Numbered from the stretch's first letter, positions 23,356 through 35,560 are shown. The stretch is DNA of 64,000 bases from Ulota crispa (GCA_963920765.1 OY987251.1:9613219-9677218), one strand, 5' to 3'. The notes: generated by a model not told the origin, from the sequence alone. Numbers and translations: made by a program.

Positions 23356-24930
23356 TGTACACAACTCCTACAATTCTTCACAAAAAATAGTCAGAAAACA
23401 ACTTTGCAAAGTTCTAGACTCGCAATTCTTAGAAATGCAGTTCAGTCTTTACTCTACACAAAAAAAACGCTTCACATCATCATTGGAAATGGAAGGACGG
23501 ACTGGCAGATATCCCAGTCCCTCTTGGTTCCTTCACCTCTAAAAGACCAAGGATTTTTGTTACAAGATCATATATGAATGATTGTATCGACAAAAAGACA
23601 ATTCAGATGAAACCATATTTACATCGCTAGAATCAATGCAGAACATTGCATACAAGGGCTCAAAAAATAAATAGAATTGGACGAAAGATGGTTTCCATCT
23701 GGCCTACTCAAAACTGCTAAAAAAACAGAAAGACCAATATTGGCTTCTGTAGGTCCAAAGAGGATTAAATCATGTAACTACAATTCCAGCCTATGTCATT
23801 CACAGCAGCCAGCTTAATAAAACTAATGAAAATTGTCACATACTAAGATTCAATTTATGAAAAGTGATCTAGTTTAACCTTCTCATGCAAGGTTTTAACG
23901 AAAGGTAAGAATATGCATAATCTAGTGCATGAACTTGAGAGATCTTGAAAGAAGCAGCATGAAGATTTCGGAAAATTCAAAACCAATAAATCCAAAATCA
24001 TGAAACAACTTGCGTAAGGTTTCATATACTCTTGGAAACCACGACAAAGTTCCAAAATCAATTCTCAGACATGTACACAATATCCAACGATCCCTAAAAT
24101 GCTTTTCACTTTTAGCTCAAGTGGCTAAAAACACTGCTATAAAGCTAATATTTTCAAATTTAACACTGTAAAGTTCACAAGTTTTTAGCTGCATAATTTT
24201 TTTGGGTAGCAATCCTACAAAAAAATTTAGCCAGTTTAAAGATCGCATTGCACATAGGTCAGATCCTCGTTTAGGGGTTCGATTATCCAGCACAGACCTA
24301 AATAAATACAAAAAGCTACAAACTCGAGCTCAGAACAATCTACAGAAAACCCCACCCCGCAATTCGAAGCTCCTCTAAACTACAACAAAATCTAAGGATC
24401 ATTATATCTACTACTTACAGAGGAAATCAACAATTAGCCTCTACAATTCAAAAAGCCAAGTGCGTTGATTTCTACAAACCAGCCTGCTACCTTCGTTATT
24501 ATCTTACAATTGCTGAATTACAAAGAAACCTTCATACACAAATTCACAAAGCAAACAGAAAAAAAACAAAACAAAAAAAAAACCCGAGGTCGAATTGAGC
24601 GTACAACCAAACCCTAAAACCGAACCAATTCACGCACGCCATTAAAGGCCAACGTCGCAACCAAACCAAATGAAGAATTACGCAAGAAGAAGGGAATTGA
24701 TGATGAAGCAAAATGGGAATTGTGAGTTTTGCGTACCTGAGTGGTGATTTAGCAGCGATGGCACCAATCTTAAGCTAGAATTGGATGGTATGGAAGGTGA
24801 TGGAGGTCGAAGATGGCGAGGTGTGAGAGTGGTGATCACCACAGCGTGACGATTGTTGTTGATCTGTGCGAGTTTTTGCTGAGAATTCACCTGAGCACGT
24901 ATAAAACAGGCGGGGTTGGAAGCATGCATG
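23356..24930 (-). other. Probable 5' leader of the hydratase gene with a leader intron
   Basis: Upstream of the ATG at 23355 the minus strand has an acceptor-like TTGTAG/GAG with the AG at 23369-23368. A donor-like CACTCAG/GTACGC has its last exon base at 24737. Together they suggest a non-coding first exon at about 24900-24737, an intron of about 1.37 kb (24736-23368) and a short second leader segment of 12 bp. The DNA above 24737 becomes GC-rich (up to about 25070), as promoters of plant housekeeping genes often do. This is inferred from splice-site shape only; I found no clear TATA box on this strand. Confidence 0.45.
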
Positions 24931-25184
24931 GGGGGTGGGCGATGCGAGAGCGATGGCGTTCACCTACAAACGTGAGCGTGATGCGATGATTGTTGCGGAG
25001 ATCATGACGATGGCGTTGGGGGGGGGGCCGCACCGCCCGGGAATGCTATCCCTTGCACCGCCGCTCGGAGCTTTGGAATTTTTATGTTTTATGCATTTTT
25101 GCTAAAGTCTGAAACTGGTGATAGCAATTCTAAGTGGAATGTTCTCCACTAAATAGTGCATCTAGATTGCCCTACACTAACTTC

Positions 25185-25710
25185 CCGAAGTTTTACACTA
25201 TATAAATACTTACTGCTGTTATAGTAAATTTCAACAATAATTACTGCAATAAGCAACTTTTAAAGGCTTAGGTAATAACAACACAAGTGCATAAAGACAA
25301 ATTAGCGGTGTTGATGTGGTAAACCATGTGAAATCTTAGTATTTAAAGAGTTACATGTGTCTCCAATTGACCAAGCAATGAGTCATGAGGTAATTTTTTA
25401 CGATAAGGCAAACTAATTGTTAAGGCAACCCAAATGCACTATTTAGTGTACACTAGGTAGAGCATTTGGGTTGCCTAGAAGGTTACCTCATTACTCATTA
25501 CTTGACCACTTGGAGGCTCATATAACTCTTTTAATATTAGAATTTCATATGGTTTACTACATGGGCGCTGCTAGTTTTTATCTGCAACTTTGTTGTTGTT
25601 GCCACACCCTTCAAAATTGTTTACTGCACTAAGTATTGATGAAGATTATTGCAATATTAGTGTGTATTTGTATACTATAAAATATTGATAAAGTAAGGTG
25701 GGGCAACTTA
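25185..25710. mobile_element. Foldback element of about 520 bp
   Basis: The halves are inverted: TGGTAAACCATGTGAAAT (left) against ATTTCATATGGTTTACTA (right), AAGGCAACCCAAATGC against GCATTTGGGTTGCC, and TTACTGCAATAAG against CTTCATCAATACTTAGTGCAGTAAAC region. The centre is near 25440. A fragment recurs at about 46430-46475. Family unknown. Just upstream, 24931-25184 is the GC-rich upstream region of the hydratase gene with a G-run at 25019-25028. Confidence 0.6.
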
Positions 25711-25936
25711 ACCCTTTAGAAACCACCAAACCATATTTTGGTTCAGCAAAGTGGTTTTTGGCCTATAGAGTAAAATCGCTCAACAATTTGGAAATTGTTC
25801 TTGAAGAACGCTTGTGGGCATAAGAATTTTGCATCCAACCAAATAAATGACATTGGATTGGGTATATAAATTGATAAATAATGGTGTTTAAACAGTATGG
25901 CCTCAAAATACGTATCCATATTTGGTCAAAGATGGA

Positions 25937-26741
25937 TTAACCCCTAAATGCCCAAGGCACCCAATTTGGGTGTTTGCAAAACTTTGAAGACTAATGAAAC
26001 CTTATCAAATCTTTATTTTTGGTATTTTCTTGTAAACACAAGTTTGTTTTGAAGTCTATTTTCAACATCAAAAATTTGATTTAAAAAATGAATATTGATG
26101 ATTTTTCTACTCAAGATTTTGTACAAGGGTGTCCGCTGCAATCTTGAGTTTTCTAATGTTGGAAGAACTTGAAAATGAGTCTCAAATACACTAGAGCTTG
26201 GAGAAAAATCCGCATTAAAAATCCATTTAAAAAAATAAGTGAGTGGATCTTGAAAACCATAAATTGACTAAAGTTAAACATGTAATGACCTTAAATCTCA
26301 TATTTTTTTGATGACCAACTTTTTAGATTTGACATGTGAAATGAAGATTAGAAAACTTCAAGTCACTTTTGCAGTTTTAATACCCTCATGTTCAAACGTT
26401 ATAGTTTTTCAAACTATAAAATGTGTTATTCATTAAATTGGGAAAAGTGGCATTTTGGGACTTTTGGATTATATGTTTTCTAAAGAGTATTCAATGAGTA
26501 CTCTTTAGAAAACATAAAATCCAAAAGTCCCAAAATGCCACTTTTCCCAATTTAATGAATAACGTGTTATAAGTGATATTGTTGTGTTTTCTTTTTCCAT
26601 GTAATCTCTAACATGTCACGTTTAAATGTGTACGGTTACATTTAAAAAAAACTTGATGAGATTTATGAAAAGATTGGTTGATTGTTCACTTTCCTAAAAA
26701 TGCCAAGAAATTCAGAAAGGCCTTGGGCATTTAGCGATTAA
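25937..26741. mobile_element. TTAA-flanked element carrying a nested MITE
   Basis: TTAA (25937-25940) + CCCCTAAATGCCCAAGG and the right end CCTTGGGCATTTAGCGA + TTAA (26738-26741) are inverted ends. The body is the reverse-orientation relative of 463-959. The extra length is partly explained by the 149-bp MITE inserted at 26420-26568. Confidence 0.7.
26420..26568. mobile_element. Near-perfect palindromic MITE (TSD ATAA), nested
   Basis: The whole 149 bp is an inverted repeat: GTTATTCATTAAATTGGG and then AAAGTGGCATTTTGGGACTT on the left mirror the right half. It is flanked by ATAA at 26416-26419 and 26569-26572. It shares its termini with the copies at 18.4, 27.2, 36.1 and 45.5 kb and sits inside the TTAA element 25937-26741. 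Confidence 0.85.
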
Positions 26742-27156
26742 AGCAACAACACAATACGTCAAACATTTAACAAGTTTGCAACGTTTCAATTGTGTGGTCT
26801 TAAAAAATTTCAAATTGCTTAAGAAATACGCTTGTATTGTTTCTCTATACAAGAGTAATATAATCATAGTATTTGAAGATCTATTGAAATTGTACTATCA
26901 TTTTCATTTTTAAAAGTTATCATCCCACATTTAAGGCCAATTCTTTATTGTTTTCACAAATTGGATTTTCTAAAGCATTTATCAAATTTCTTGTAGAATT
27001 GTTTTAGGGTAGCAAGTAAAGTGGGTTTTTTTACCCTTTTTGTCCACTTAGCTACACCTTGTGATTGCTATTTTCATCCATTTTGTGTGAAACTAGTCTT
27101 ATTGGAATGGTGGGAAACCCTACTTTCTAGAAATATAAGGCTCTTCTTAAGCAAAG

Positions 27157-27412
27157 AACGCGTTATTCATTAAATTGGGGAAAATCACTGTCCTAAAATG
27201 TATTTTGGGAATACTAAACTTTGCATTTGTGAGAATAATTGGTGATTTGAAGTAAATTTTTTTGATAATTCCTGTAAGATATTTCATTATTGATGTAAGG
27301 GCTTGAAGAAATCATCATAATACTCACTCTAAATCACCTAAAATCTCTTAAAAACAAAAAATTCAAAAATCCCACTATGTAAGCTTTTTCCCAATTTAAT
27401 GAATAACACGTT
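27157..27412. mobile_element. MITE of the 4-bp-duplication family (TSD AAAG)
   Basis: Left end AACGCGTTATTCATTAAATT; right end the inverse of AACGTGTTATTCATTAAATT. It is flanked by AAAG at 27153-27156 and 27413-27416. Length 256 bp, no coding capacity. Confidence 0.85.
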
Positions 27413-27416
27413 AAAG

Positions 27417-29210
27417 CTTGTATGAAGCAATAAGATCCAAAATCACACAAATATGAAAAACTAGAGATTTTTCACCTACATCTCACTTAATCATTATAAT
27501 ATTTCACCTCCAACAGAAGATCTAGTTGAATTTTTGAGAATTTATAGTAAATAAGGTATTATTCCCATTTGTACGGTTGGATTATACAAAGTAGGTCCAC
27601 ATTTGATTCAACTTCACATTTCAATCAACTACCCAGGTTTCTTGTGAAATTTTTGAAAGTGTGTAAGGTCTTTTAAAAGTTAAATGTAATTTGGTCATTT
27701 TAAGGCCACTTTATAATAGTGTCTGATTGTTGGTCTAATTTAATAAATGAAATAACGGGATTGCTCAAATCCTTGGATTGGCCCGTCAATTGGACCTTAT
27801 GTAAAGTGTGATTTTCATTTGATTTTGGCATTGCTAAAAGCGATCCTTGCTACAACGACAAAGCTAATTTACGTCCATGATAATGAATTCCAATGTGCAA
27901 AATAAGGTAGAAAACTCATTTCTTTGTCAAAAAAATCCACATTCATCCAAATTGAGTAGTATTATTTCAGATTGTAAAGCAATTGCTCAATTTCATTCAC
28001 GAAAGAAAGGAAGAATATCTTGCCAAAAAAAATTTTAAAAATGTAGTGGTTTTTTTTAAACAAAAATCGCACTAAAATTAAACATTGGCTTGTAAGGTTT
28101 TATATTGAGAGTTGTCCCAACTGGTTTTATTGATGACAAGATTGTTCATAAGGCAATTTTTTGCGGCCAAAAGTCGGGTTCAAGCCCAAAAAAATTGGGT
28201 CACCACAATACATAAACCCAACTTATAAACATGGGCCCAATATGTTGATTAGAAATCAGGACATCAGTTCCAAAAAATTATGACCTTTATGATTACAAAT
28301 TGGGCCAACTTGAAATTGGGTTTGGGTCTAGGCATAAAGTGGCTTTAAATTGAAACTTTACATTTACATTTTTTTTTTAAATATATAGAACTAACTTCTA
28401 TCTTTCAACTCTCTTTATAAAAAACTAGTCAAGGAATTTGTTGTAAAGGTACGGAAATGAATATCTCCTTTGGTGATAGGACTCTAACTATGAGAATCCT
28501 TGTACTTTTAGTAATCTGATAAAATTTTCAAAATAAAGAGTGTTATTAAATAATATTCCAAAGTAACTAAAATAAAAGAAGAATGATTTCTTTGGAAGCT
28601 ATAAATCTCTTGTATTAATGGCTGCAACAAAATATTGCACTTCAAAAATGTTGTAGAATGTAACAAAAAAAATTTCTTTATATATTTGTTACTTTTTTTA
28701 AGGCATTTTTAGTAGTTTATCTGGGATGCATTTTGAAAATAACCAGAAAAAATAAAGTCAGATAAGGACTTGAGGATATTTAAGTAAATTTATGGTTCTA
28801 AAAATAAATATTGCTACAATGTTCCTACGTATTGACAATTGATGTTTTTTTATCTTATAATATTTTGTGTTTTCTTTTGTTCAATAAAAATTTATGTACT
28901 CAAATCTGATCAATAGTGCACATGAGTATGGATCCTTCAATTGCCGAGTTTGTAAATACTATCAAATCAAGTGAAGTCATTGTATTCGTTAATTTAGAAT
29001 AGTTCGCTAGGTTTGAATTTGGAAACATGTAAACTAAAGCCAATACAAAGAATTCACTCCATACAATTTCTCCACGGCGACATACTTCCTGGAGGTTGAT
29101 ACAGTACTTATTCTAGTCCCAACTCCCAAGTTGTAAGGAGGTTCTAGAGCTTGTAATTTTTTATCCAAGCTTATATGAACTTCATCCAACTTCGTCTTTA
29201 AGCAAGGTTG
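27417..29210. other. AT-rich intergenic DNA, nothing recognised
   Basis: There are no reading frames of interest, no inverted ends and no RNA gene that I can support in this 1.8-kb stretch. Confidence 0.4.
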
Positions 29211-29275
29211 CTACCAGGCGAGCCTGTGAGCATGAGCTTGTGAGCTTGAGAGCCTATGAGCGGGAAACTTTTTAA
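29208..29275. mobile_element. Solo end similar to the MULE-like element at 47.6 kb
   Basis: CAAGGTTGCTACCAGGCGAG followed by GCATGAGCTTGTGAGCTTGAG and CTATGAGCGGGA matches the left terminus at 47631-47690. I see no partner end nearby. Between 29275 and 29950 there is nothing recognisable. Confidence 0.4.
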
Positions 29276-29954
29276 GTAAATTTTGAAATGAAGTACTTAT
29301 GATCGTGGAACTTTCATACAAATATGAAATTATAAGTAGGTCATATTGTAAGGGAACTTGTGAAATATATGAAACAAATCGGACATCTTAATCAAATTTT
29401 TCAAATTTACTGTAGACTTATATAATCATGTAATAATTTTATAAACTAACAAATGCAAGGAGGAAATATTTAAACATAAAACACAAATATGTATAGATAA
29501 TTAAAAAAAGCATATACAAATTACTATGTGAATTATAGTCTCACATGTCTAAGTCCCAATGGATTTGTTAGATGAATCATCAGCACTAAGCATGTCTGAA
29601 GACACAGTTTGACACCCTCAATGTTTGGCTCTAATTGGTTGATTTTTGAAAATGGCCTCAAAGTTGTTATCCAACGAGTCGAGACCAAAATTCTAAAACA
29701 TTTCCTGATATTTAAACGACAAAATTTGGCATATCCAATTCCAAAAATCAAGTTTTCCAAAACTGAAAAACCAATTCTTGATCCTATGGCCATTTTTAGA
29801 TTTTGTTTACATAAGATAGTTTCAACAAAATAATTCTTTTGAGATAATCAAAAGTATAGAATGAATACAAATATCAAATACTCTCGGTCTCTTTTTATAT
29901 CCCCTTTCTCCCGAAAAGTTAGAATTTTGTTTTAGTAGCCTCACCTTTTTGGCC

Positions 29955-30715
29955 TTAACCCCTGAGCGCCATGGCCGTTTTTACCAAAATTAAGTTTTTA
30001 GAGACCGACAATTTTGAGGCATTGTATCTCAATCAATCAAATGATTCACAAAAAAGTGACCAGTGAAAATAGTGGAACACCTACTTCAAAATTGGCTTGC
30101 AAATGTTGGGAACAGCTAACTGGGGGAGATGGGAGATCATAACATTTGATCAAACAACATGTGATGACAAAATTTCATTTTTTGGTAGGTAGCTATTATT
30201 TGATGATTTTTACAAAAAAATTTAAGTTCTAGATTCATCTCAATTTTTGTGAGTAGCAAGATTAGATGTGAATGCACACACTTGTAAATTATTGAAGATT
30301 GCACTTTTTTTATGTCAAGTTTTAGGGCTTCAAATTGCTATTGCACAAAAAACAATGACCAGTACAATTGGTGAGGGTTGCCATAATAAGGGTCTAGAAC
30401 ATGCTTGAACTCTTGCCAACAAATTTACCGCTCCCACAAAGCACACACAAGGGAGCTTGTAAGGGATATTGACTAGTTGCAACTTGTAAAACATTGCTTG
30501 CCAACATGCCCAGTATGATGTTTCACCCAATCAAATCTCTTGCCACACTTGTAAAACATTTAACTTTCCTTGCCATTACTCCATTGACATGGATAACTTG
30601 AATGCTTTCATAATTGTAATTTATAGCAAGATCAAAAAGTTAAATCTAGTCCTTGAAACAAGGCTTTGAAATCATGGGAGGCAATATTTGAGGCGCTGGG
30701 GCGCTCTGGAGTTAA
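29955..30715. mobile_element. TTAA-flanked element with a degenerate Cys-rich reading frame
   Basis: TTAA (29955-29958) + CCCCTGAGCGCC and GGCGCTCTGGAG + TTAA (30712-30715) are inverted ends enclosing 753 bp. On the minus strand a frame reads LCVLCGSGKFVGKSSSMF, then a TAG stop, then HCFLCNSNLKP. The relative at 19.4-20.2 kb has the same frame and the same stop, so it is not a live gene in either copy. Confidence 0.7.
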
Positions 30716-30994
30716 GGCCTTCAGACACAAGAGATTTGGCCCTTGTTATTCTCATAATATATATAGGGCACTTGGGGTCGTCTTTGAAGCCATTCTGGCT
30801 AATTTTTTGATTTAAACATCCTGGAGTTTCTATGCCGGGTCTTGACTCCTAGTGTAAATCGGCCATAAGAAATATGTGTGGAAACTCACATCAAAGAAGA
30901 AGGCAAAAGCTCAGTCACGGAAGCGAGTCAGACATGTTAGTGCAAATGGAGCACCACTTCTAATGAGATTAAGCAAATGTACTTTATAGACTAA

Positions 30995-31520
30995 GGGCAT
31001 TTGTAATGGCACTGGGAAAAACCCGGGCAACGGTCTCCACAACTCAATCTGATCTTTTAATTTGAGTATAAATTTTTTAGTGATTTGAAGGGTATTGAAA
31101 ATATTATTGTGAAAACGTAATAACATTTGGGTTTGGACATTGACTAACTTAAATATATCCCATCAAGTGTTAACTAACTTCTAAAACACTTAGAGGCCCC
31201 TCCAAATCAAGCCTAAATAAGGAAATTTTTGTAGAGGGGTTGGTAAATTGCCAACCATTTACCAACCCCTTTACAAAAATTTCCTTATTTATGCTTGATT
31301 TGGAGGGGCCTCTAAGTGTTTTGGAAGTTAGCTTACACTTGATGGGATATATTTAAGTTAGTCAATGTCCAAACCCAAATATTATTACGTTTTCACAATG
31401 ATATTTTCAATACCCTTCAAATCACTAAAAATTTATGGTCAAATTCACTATCTATTAAAAAATCAAACTGAGTTGCCGGGACCGTTGCCGGGGTTTTTCC
31501 CGGTGCCATTACAGTTGCCC
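30995..31520. mobile_element. Long foldback MITE, PIF/Harbinger-like (TSD TAA)
   Basis: The element is one large inverted repeat of 526 bp: GGGCATTTGTAATGGCAC at the left, GTGCCATTACAGTTGCCC at the right, and nearly every base between pairs with the other arm around a small centre near 31255. It is flanked by TAA at 30992-30994 and 31521-31523. GGGCA ends with a TAA/TTA target fit Tourist-like MITEs. Confidence 0.85.
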
Positions 31521-31523
31521 TAA

Positions 31524-32158
31524 CAATTGCAAAGGAGTGATTGATGCTGGGGCCACACAAGCCAATTGGTTTGAAACGGGTGAAGAATATATTCTTAGAA
31601 AATTGAAGGACAATTACTATATCAAGGTTTCATTTATTGATTTACTGAAGGTAAATTCTCTACCACTCTAGGCCATGAAGTTGGAGACGCCAGTTTTGTA
31701 AACACTCAAAACCGCCTATTTGGAACATACCCAAAAATGGAACATAAATATTCAAAGAATTTACTTTTACATAAAGAAGTGAACGTCGTCCCTTGTTTTA
31801 TATGAAACACCCGTTTAGGTGTAGCCTGGCCTTAAGTCAATGGCACATAGTGCGAGAAGTTGGGTTTGAGTCAATGCCACATAACTAATAACACGGTTCT
31901 TTTTTCTTGCAAATTTCTGCCTAAATCTTACCTCAAAAGTCATTTTGCTACTAATGCACTAAGAAATTTGGACTAAATTTGGGTGAAAATGGGGATGAAA
32001 TCGCCATATCCCTCCTTTAGCAAAAACCCAATTTGCCATATTTTGGATGAAAATAACATATATTAGTAAATTTTTGGATGAACTTTCACACATCACTCAT
32101 TTCAATTTTAGTCAAATTTTCCTTACATGCGTGCATTCTGGTGGTCTACCCTGACCAA

Positions 32159-32204
<46 letters not shown>

Positions 32205-32580
32205 ACCACATAGTAAGCAAAGTTGGGTTTGAGTTGATGCCATGTACAGTAACTCACAAAACCAAGTCAGTGTTTACTAATATTACTTAGTATAATTTAT
32301 CATATCAAATGCATTAATAAATATTTTCAGGCATCATAAAGAGTATATTAAAGGTATCCAAGTACCTACTAAAACATGGAAGCTTTAATAGGAAACTTGC
32401 CAAGGTGATTGAGATATTTCATTTCAAAGGAGAGTCACTCACTGACTCACTTTTGGTATTGCATGCCTACATCTCCATCTCCTCCTTACATTGACAATAC
32501 ATTACAAAATTTTAATTTAATTGTAAGTGTTGTAAGTAGGAAAGAGTGTTTCTACTCCTCCAATAGTATGTTGCACTTTT
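31524..32580. other. AT-rich DNA with a 42-base poly(A) tract
   Basis: The A-tract is at 32160-32201. Similar sentences flank it (GAAGTTGGGTTTGAGTCAATGCCAC at about 31857-31880 and AAGTTGGGTTTGAGTTGATGCCA at about 32220), so the tract lies between direct repeats of some kind. No gene seen. Confidence 0.4.
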
Positions 32581-32581
32581 A

Positions 32582-33605
32582 ATTGTTCCATAACGTGATA
32601 AGGCCATTGGTTTTCTAAAAGAAATATAGTGTAATATCATTGCTACAAAATGGAGGAATCACAAAAAATGTAGCCAAATAGATTGATGTTAGTCAATCTA
32701 ATGTCAACTGAGAGAATCCAAAAGAAACTTCTTTTTGATACTAAACTAATTATAGAAAGATAATCAACTTAAATTTTATACCATATAGGGAGGGCTTGTG
32801 TAAGAGCATTGATAAGTAGAAGATTTATTATTGCTATAAATGCATTCAAGTTAGTTAGGCAACAATTTGACAATGAAATTAGTGTTTAAACAATGCAATG
32901 TGCATTGGATTTGCAAGTTTAAAGCCTTGTGTGAAAAAGAAAGAACCTTTTTTTTCAAAAAATAATATTTAAGTTTGTTTAAATTTTGCCAAATCTCTTG
33001 AAAATTCAATTATTGCAGATTGGAAGCAAGTGGTTTTTTGAGATGAGACTTAAATCAATCATTTTTGCTTAGATGGTTGTTACTAATGTTGGGATTGAGA
33101 TGGAGAGCGTCTTATAGATTGAACAACAAAGAAACTTGTGAAACATGGAAAAGGTTTTACAATAGTTTGGGGTTGCATAAGTGCAATTAGACTTGGTTTG
33201 ATTTGCACAATAGAAGGTACAATAAATCAGTATGTTTATTGTGAAGTATTAGAGACCAATCTCCCACTGCTGTTTTTTTTGAGGTATGGCATAGATGCAT
33301 CTAGAGTCATTTTTCAACATGACAACAATCCTAAACATATAGCAAAAAATGAAAGAGTATTATTTAAACAATTTTTCAATGTTTTAAAGTGACATGCTCA
33401 ATCACCCAACCTAAACCCTATAAATCATCTATGGGCAACACTAAAATGGAAGCTTAATTGTTAATCAACACGTCCAAAGGATCTTTTAGAATTGTGAGAG
33501 CATGGGTTTGAGATTTTCCTTTCTATCACTTCCACGGAGTGTGAGAATCTTTATGAGATCATGCCACAAAAAATGAGGGCAATTAGTTATGCAAAGGGCA
33601 AGTAA
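32582..33605 (+). pseudogene. Decayed Tc1-like (Tc1/mariner) transposase
   Basis: Recognisable blocks in order: a helix-turn-helix remnant near 32600-32720; DWKQVVF-stop-DET (33018-33050), which holds the first catalytic Asp; KHGKGFTIVWGCIS and IEGTINQYVYCEVLE (33141-33260); FQHDNNPKH with the second Asp (33310-33336); then SPNLNPINHLWATLK and STECENLYEIMPQKMRA up to a stop at 33603-33605. This is the Tc1 (DD34E) arrangement, the class that cuts and pastes at TA. It is dead: several in-frame stops (one at 33390-33392), frameshifts in the N-terminal half, and the third catalytic residue, Glu of LNPIE, is Asn. The A-rich flanks gave no convincing terminal repeats. Plants usually carry mariner-type DD39D elements instead. 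Confidence 0.8.
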
Positions 33606-34750
33606 ATTAAATTTTGAGTGTGTATAGACACACTAAGTAAGTGAGGGGTTTGATTTTAGAATTTTTGTGCTTCCATATATTATGTGTATTTTGTTTTCAA
33701 TTTCCATGTGAAAAATCAATAAAGCTTCTACTTTCCTAAAACAATTTTGCACTTGTTGGATTGTTCGCTCTTTGTGCTAATACTGCTTATTTATTGAAAA
33801 TGTTCAAACCTTAACTCAGTTTTGTGAGTCACTTGGGGTAATCACAGTTGATTTTTTTGCATTCTCAACCTTCACAAAAAATTGCCATGGCACTCTGTCC
33901 GCAACTGACGCAAGGGAAGTTCCATGAAAATTGAGAAAAAAAATTCTTGTCCTCCAAGCATGAAGAAATGGCCTGAGATGAGGTTTCTGCATGAGAACTT
34001 TAACCTCAGGTCATTGGCATGTAACTATGCTTTCACTTTCTCCTCCTTGCAGTTGCTTCTCCCTTTGTTGTTGCATGTATTTTCTTACCTTAACCCTTTC
34101 TCTAAGTAAAACATTCTTCATTCTTCATTCTTCATCCTCCATCACCCACAAAAGGGGTGTCACACCTCCTTCCATGGAGAAGTGCTCCCACTGGCTCCTA
34201 CTTTCACTTAGCCGTTTCTATCTCAATCTTAGACCACCTGTGACTAAGCTTATCCCTAGTTAGAGCACCCCATTGCAACACCAGCCGTTCTCTGACATCT
34301 AAAATTAAACCTAAAGTAGATAGATTTGCACCCAAACAAGACACAAATGCACCCAAATCAAACACGCAAGTTGACATAAGGGAATAGAAATTGTGTAGGT
34401 GGCAGTGTTTGATTGGGTGTGACATGCACATGACATGGTCTTGTTTTTGTTGCTTTTTTAGGGGTCTAGTATCCACAATAGGTAAGTCTAGGGAGTTGTC
34501 TTCAACAATTCATAATTTATTCATATGATCTCAAAAAATTTCAAAAAACAATTTTCCTTACATCCGTATCCATTTCCTAACAAACCTATGCCATCAGATT
34601 CTTAGAAGACCCTCCCAATTACCACATCTAAGGTAATTGTTGCATTTGGGTGCTTCTACCTTAAGGCCCATTCACACCTGGTCTTAGAGAGTGCATAAGA
34701 GCAATTCTACAAATGGTTTTAGTGAAGTGTATTCACATATCTAAGTGTTC

Positions 34751-35070
34751 TTAGGGCATCTCCACCAGTGGCTCAAGCACGCTCAAAGTGAATAAAAAGT
34801 AGCCAAGCCCCTCTCAAGACCCTCTCAAACTCTCTTATCTGGCGAGTTTAGCAAGCCACTCTTCAAGCCACTATTCATGCACTATTCACCCTAACTTTAG
34901 TGATCTTTATCCTCTACTTCCCTAGATAAGTGGTCAACTGCTTATTTATGGGGTATCTTGGAGTATTAAGCCACCTTTTCAAAGAGCATGGGTGGAGATT
35001 GAGAGCCTTTAGGCCTTGCCACACTAGATGGAAAACTTTGAGCAAGTCTACACCAATAAAGATGCCCTTA
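34751..35070. mobile_element. Tourist-like MITE (TSD TTA)
   Basis: TTA (34751-34753) + GGGCATCTCCACCAGTGG at the left and CCAATAAAGATGCCC + TTA (35068-35070) at the right. Length 314 bp. GGGCATCT ends with a TTA target are typical of PIF/Harbinger-derived MITEs. Confidence 0.75.
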
Positions 35071-35196
35071 CACACCAAACCTGAAGTTAGGAGCGCTCTT
35101 TCACCCAAATTAGTTGCACTTTTAACAATATTTTTGGCATGCAAATCCAGTTATACATAAGAACAAGATCATTCCAAAACAAACATGTTAGAGATT

Positions 35197-35560
35197 TAAG
35201 GTAGGCGCACCCATAAGCGTGGAAATAAGGGTTTTGGAGTAGGTAAAACAATTGACTAACTTTGAAAAAAATATTGTATGTTAGGAAATGAAAACCAAAA
35301 ATATTGGCATCAATTTCAAGGTTCCCACTGCAAACATTTGTTCACAAAGATTTTTCAAAGTCCAAAATCACTAAAATTGTAGGAACCATGTGTAAGAGAT
35401 GCTAAAAACAAGGCTTGTTGGTTCTAAAATAGTGAGATGGGTGCTCAAAACCGTCATGCTAGTCACCTACAACCATAACCATCACTCAATCACCCACAAC
35501 CATTTAATTTTTTATTAATTAGCCCTGCCATTGTCAAGTGACAGGCATGGGGATGCAATG
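35197..35560. mobile_element. AGGTAGG MITE, right end lost
   Basis: TA + AGGTAGGCGCACCCATAAGC begins the element. The body aligns in reverse with 12870-13298 until about 35560, where GGCATGGGGATGC marks a decayed terminus. Confidence 0.6.

Noticed and set aside
30330-30530. 66-codon membrane-like protein
   Set aside because: Out-of-frame translation of a TTAA-type element; the other copy does not preserve it.
32160-32201. Poly(A) tail of a retroposon
   Set aside because: A 42-base A-run alone, between loose direct repeats and with no recognisable LINE, SINE or processed gene upstream; it may be a microsatellite.
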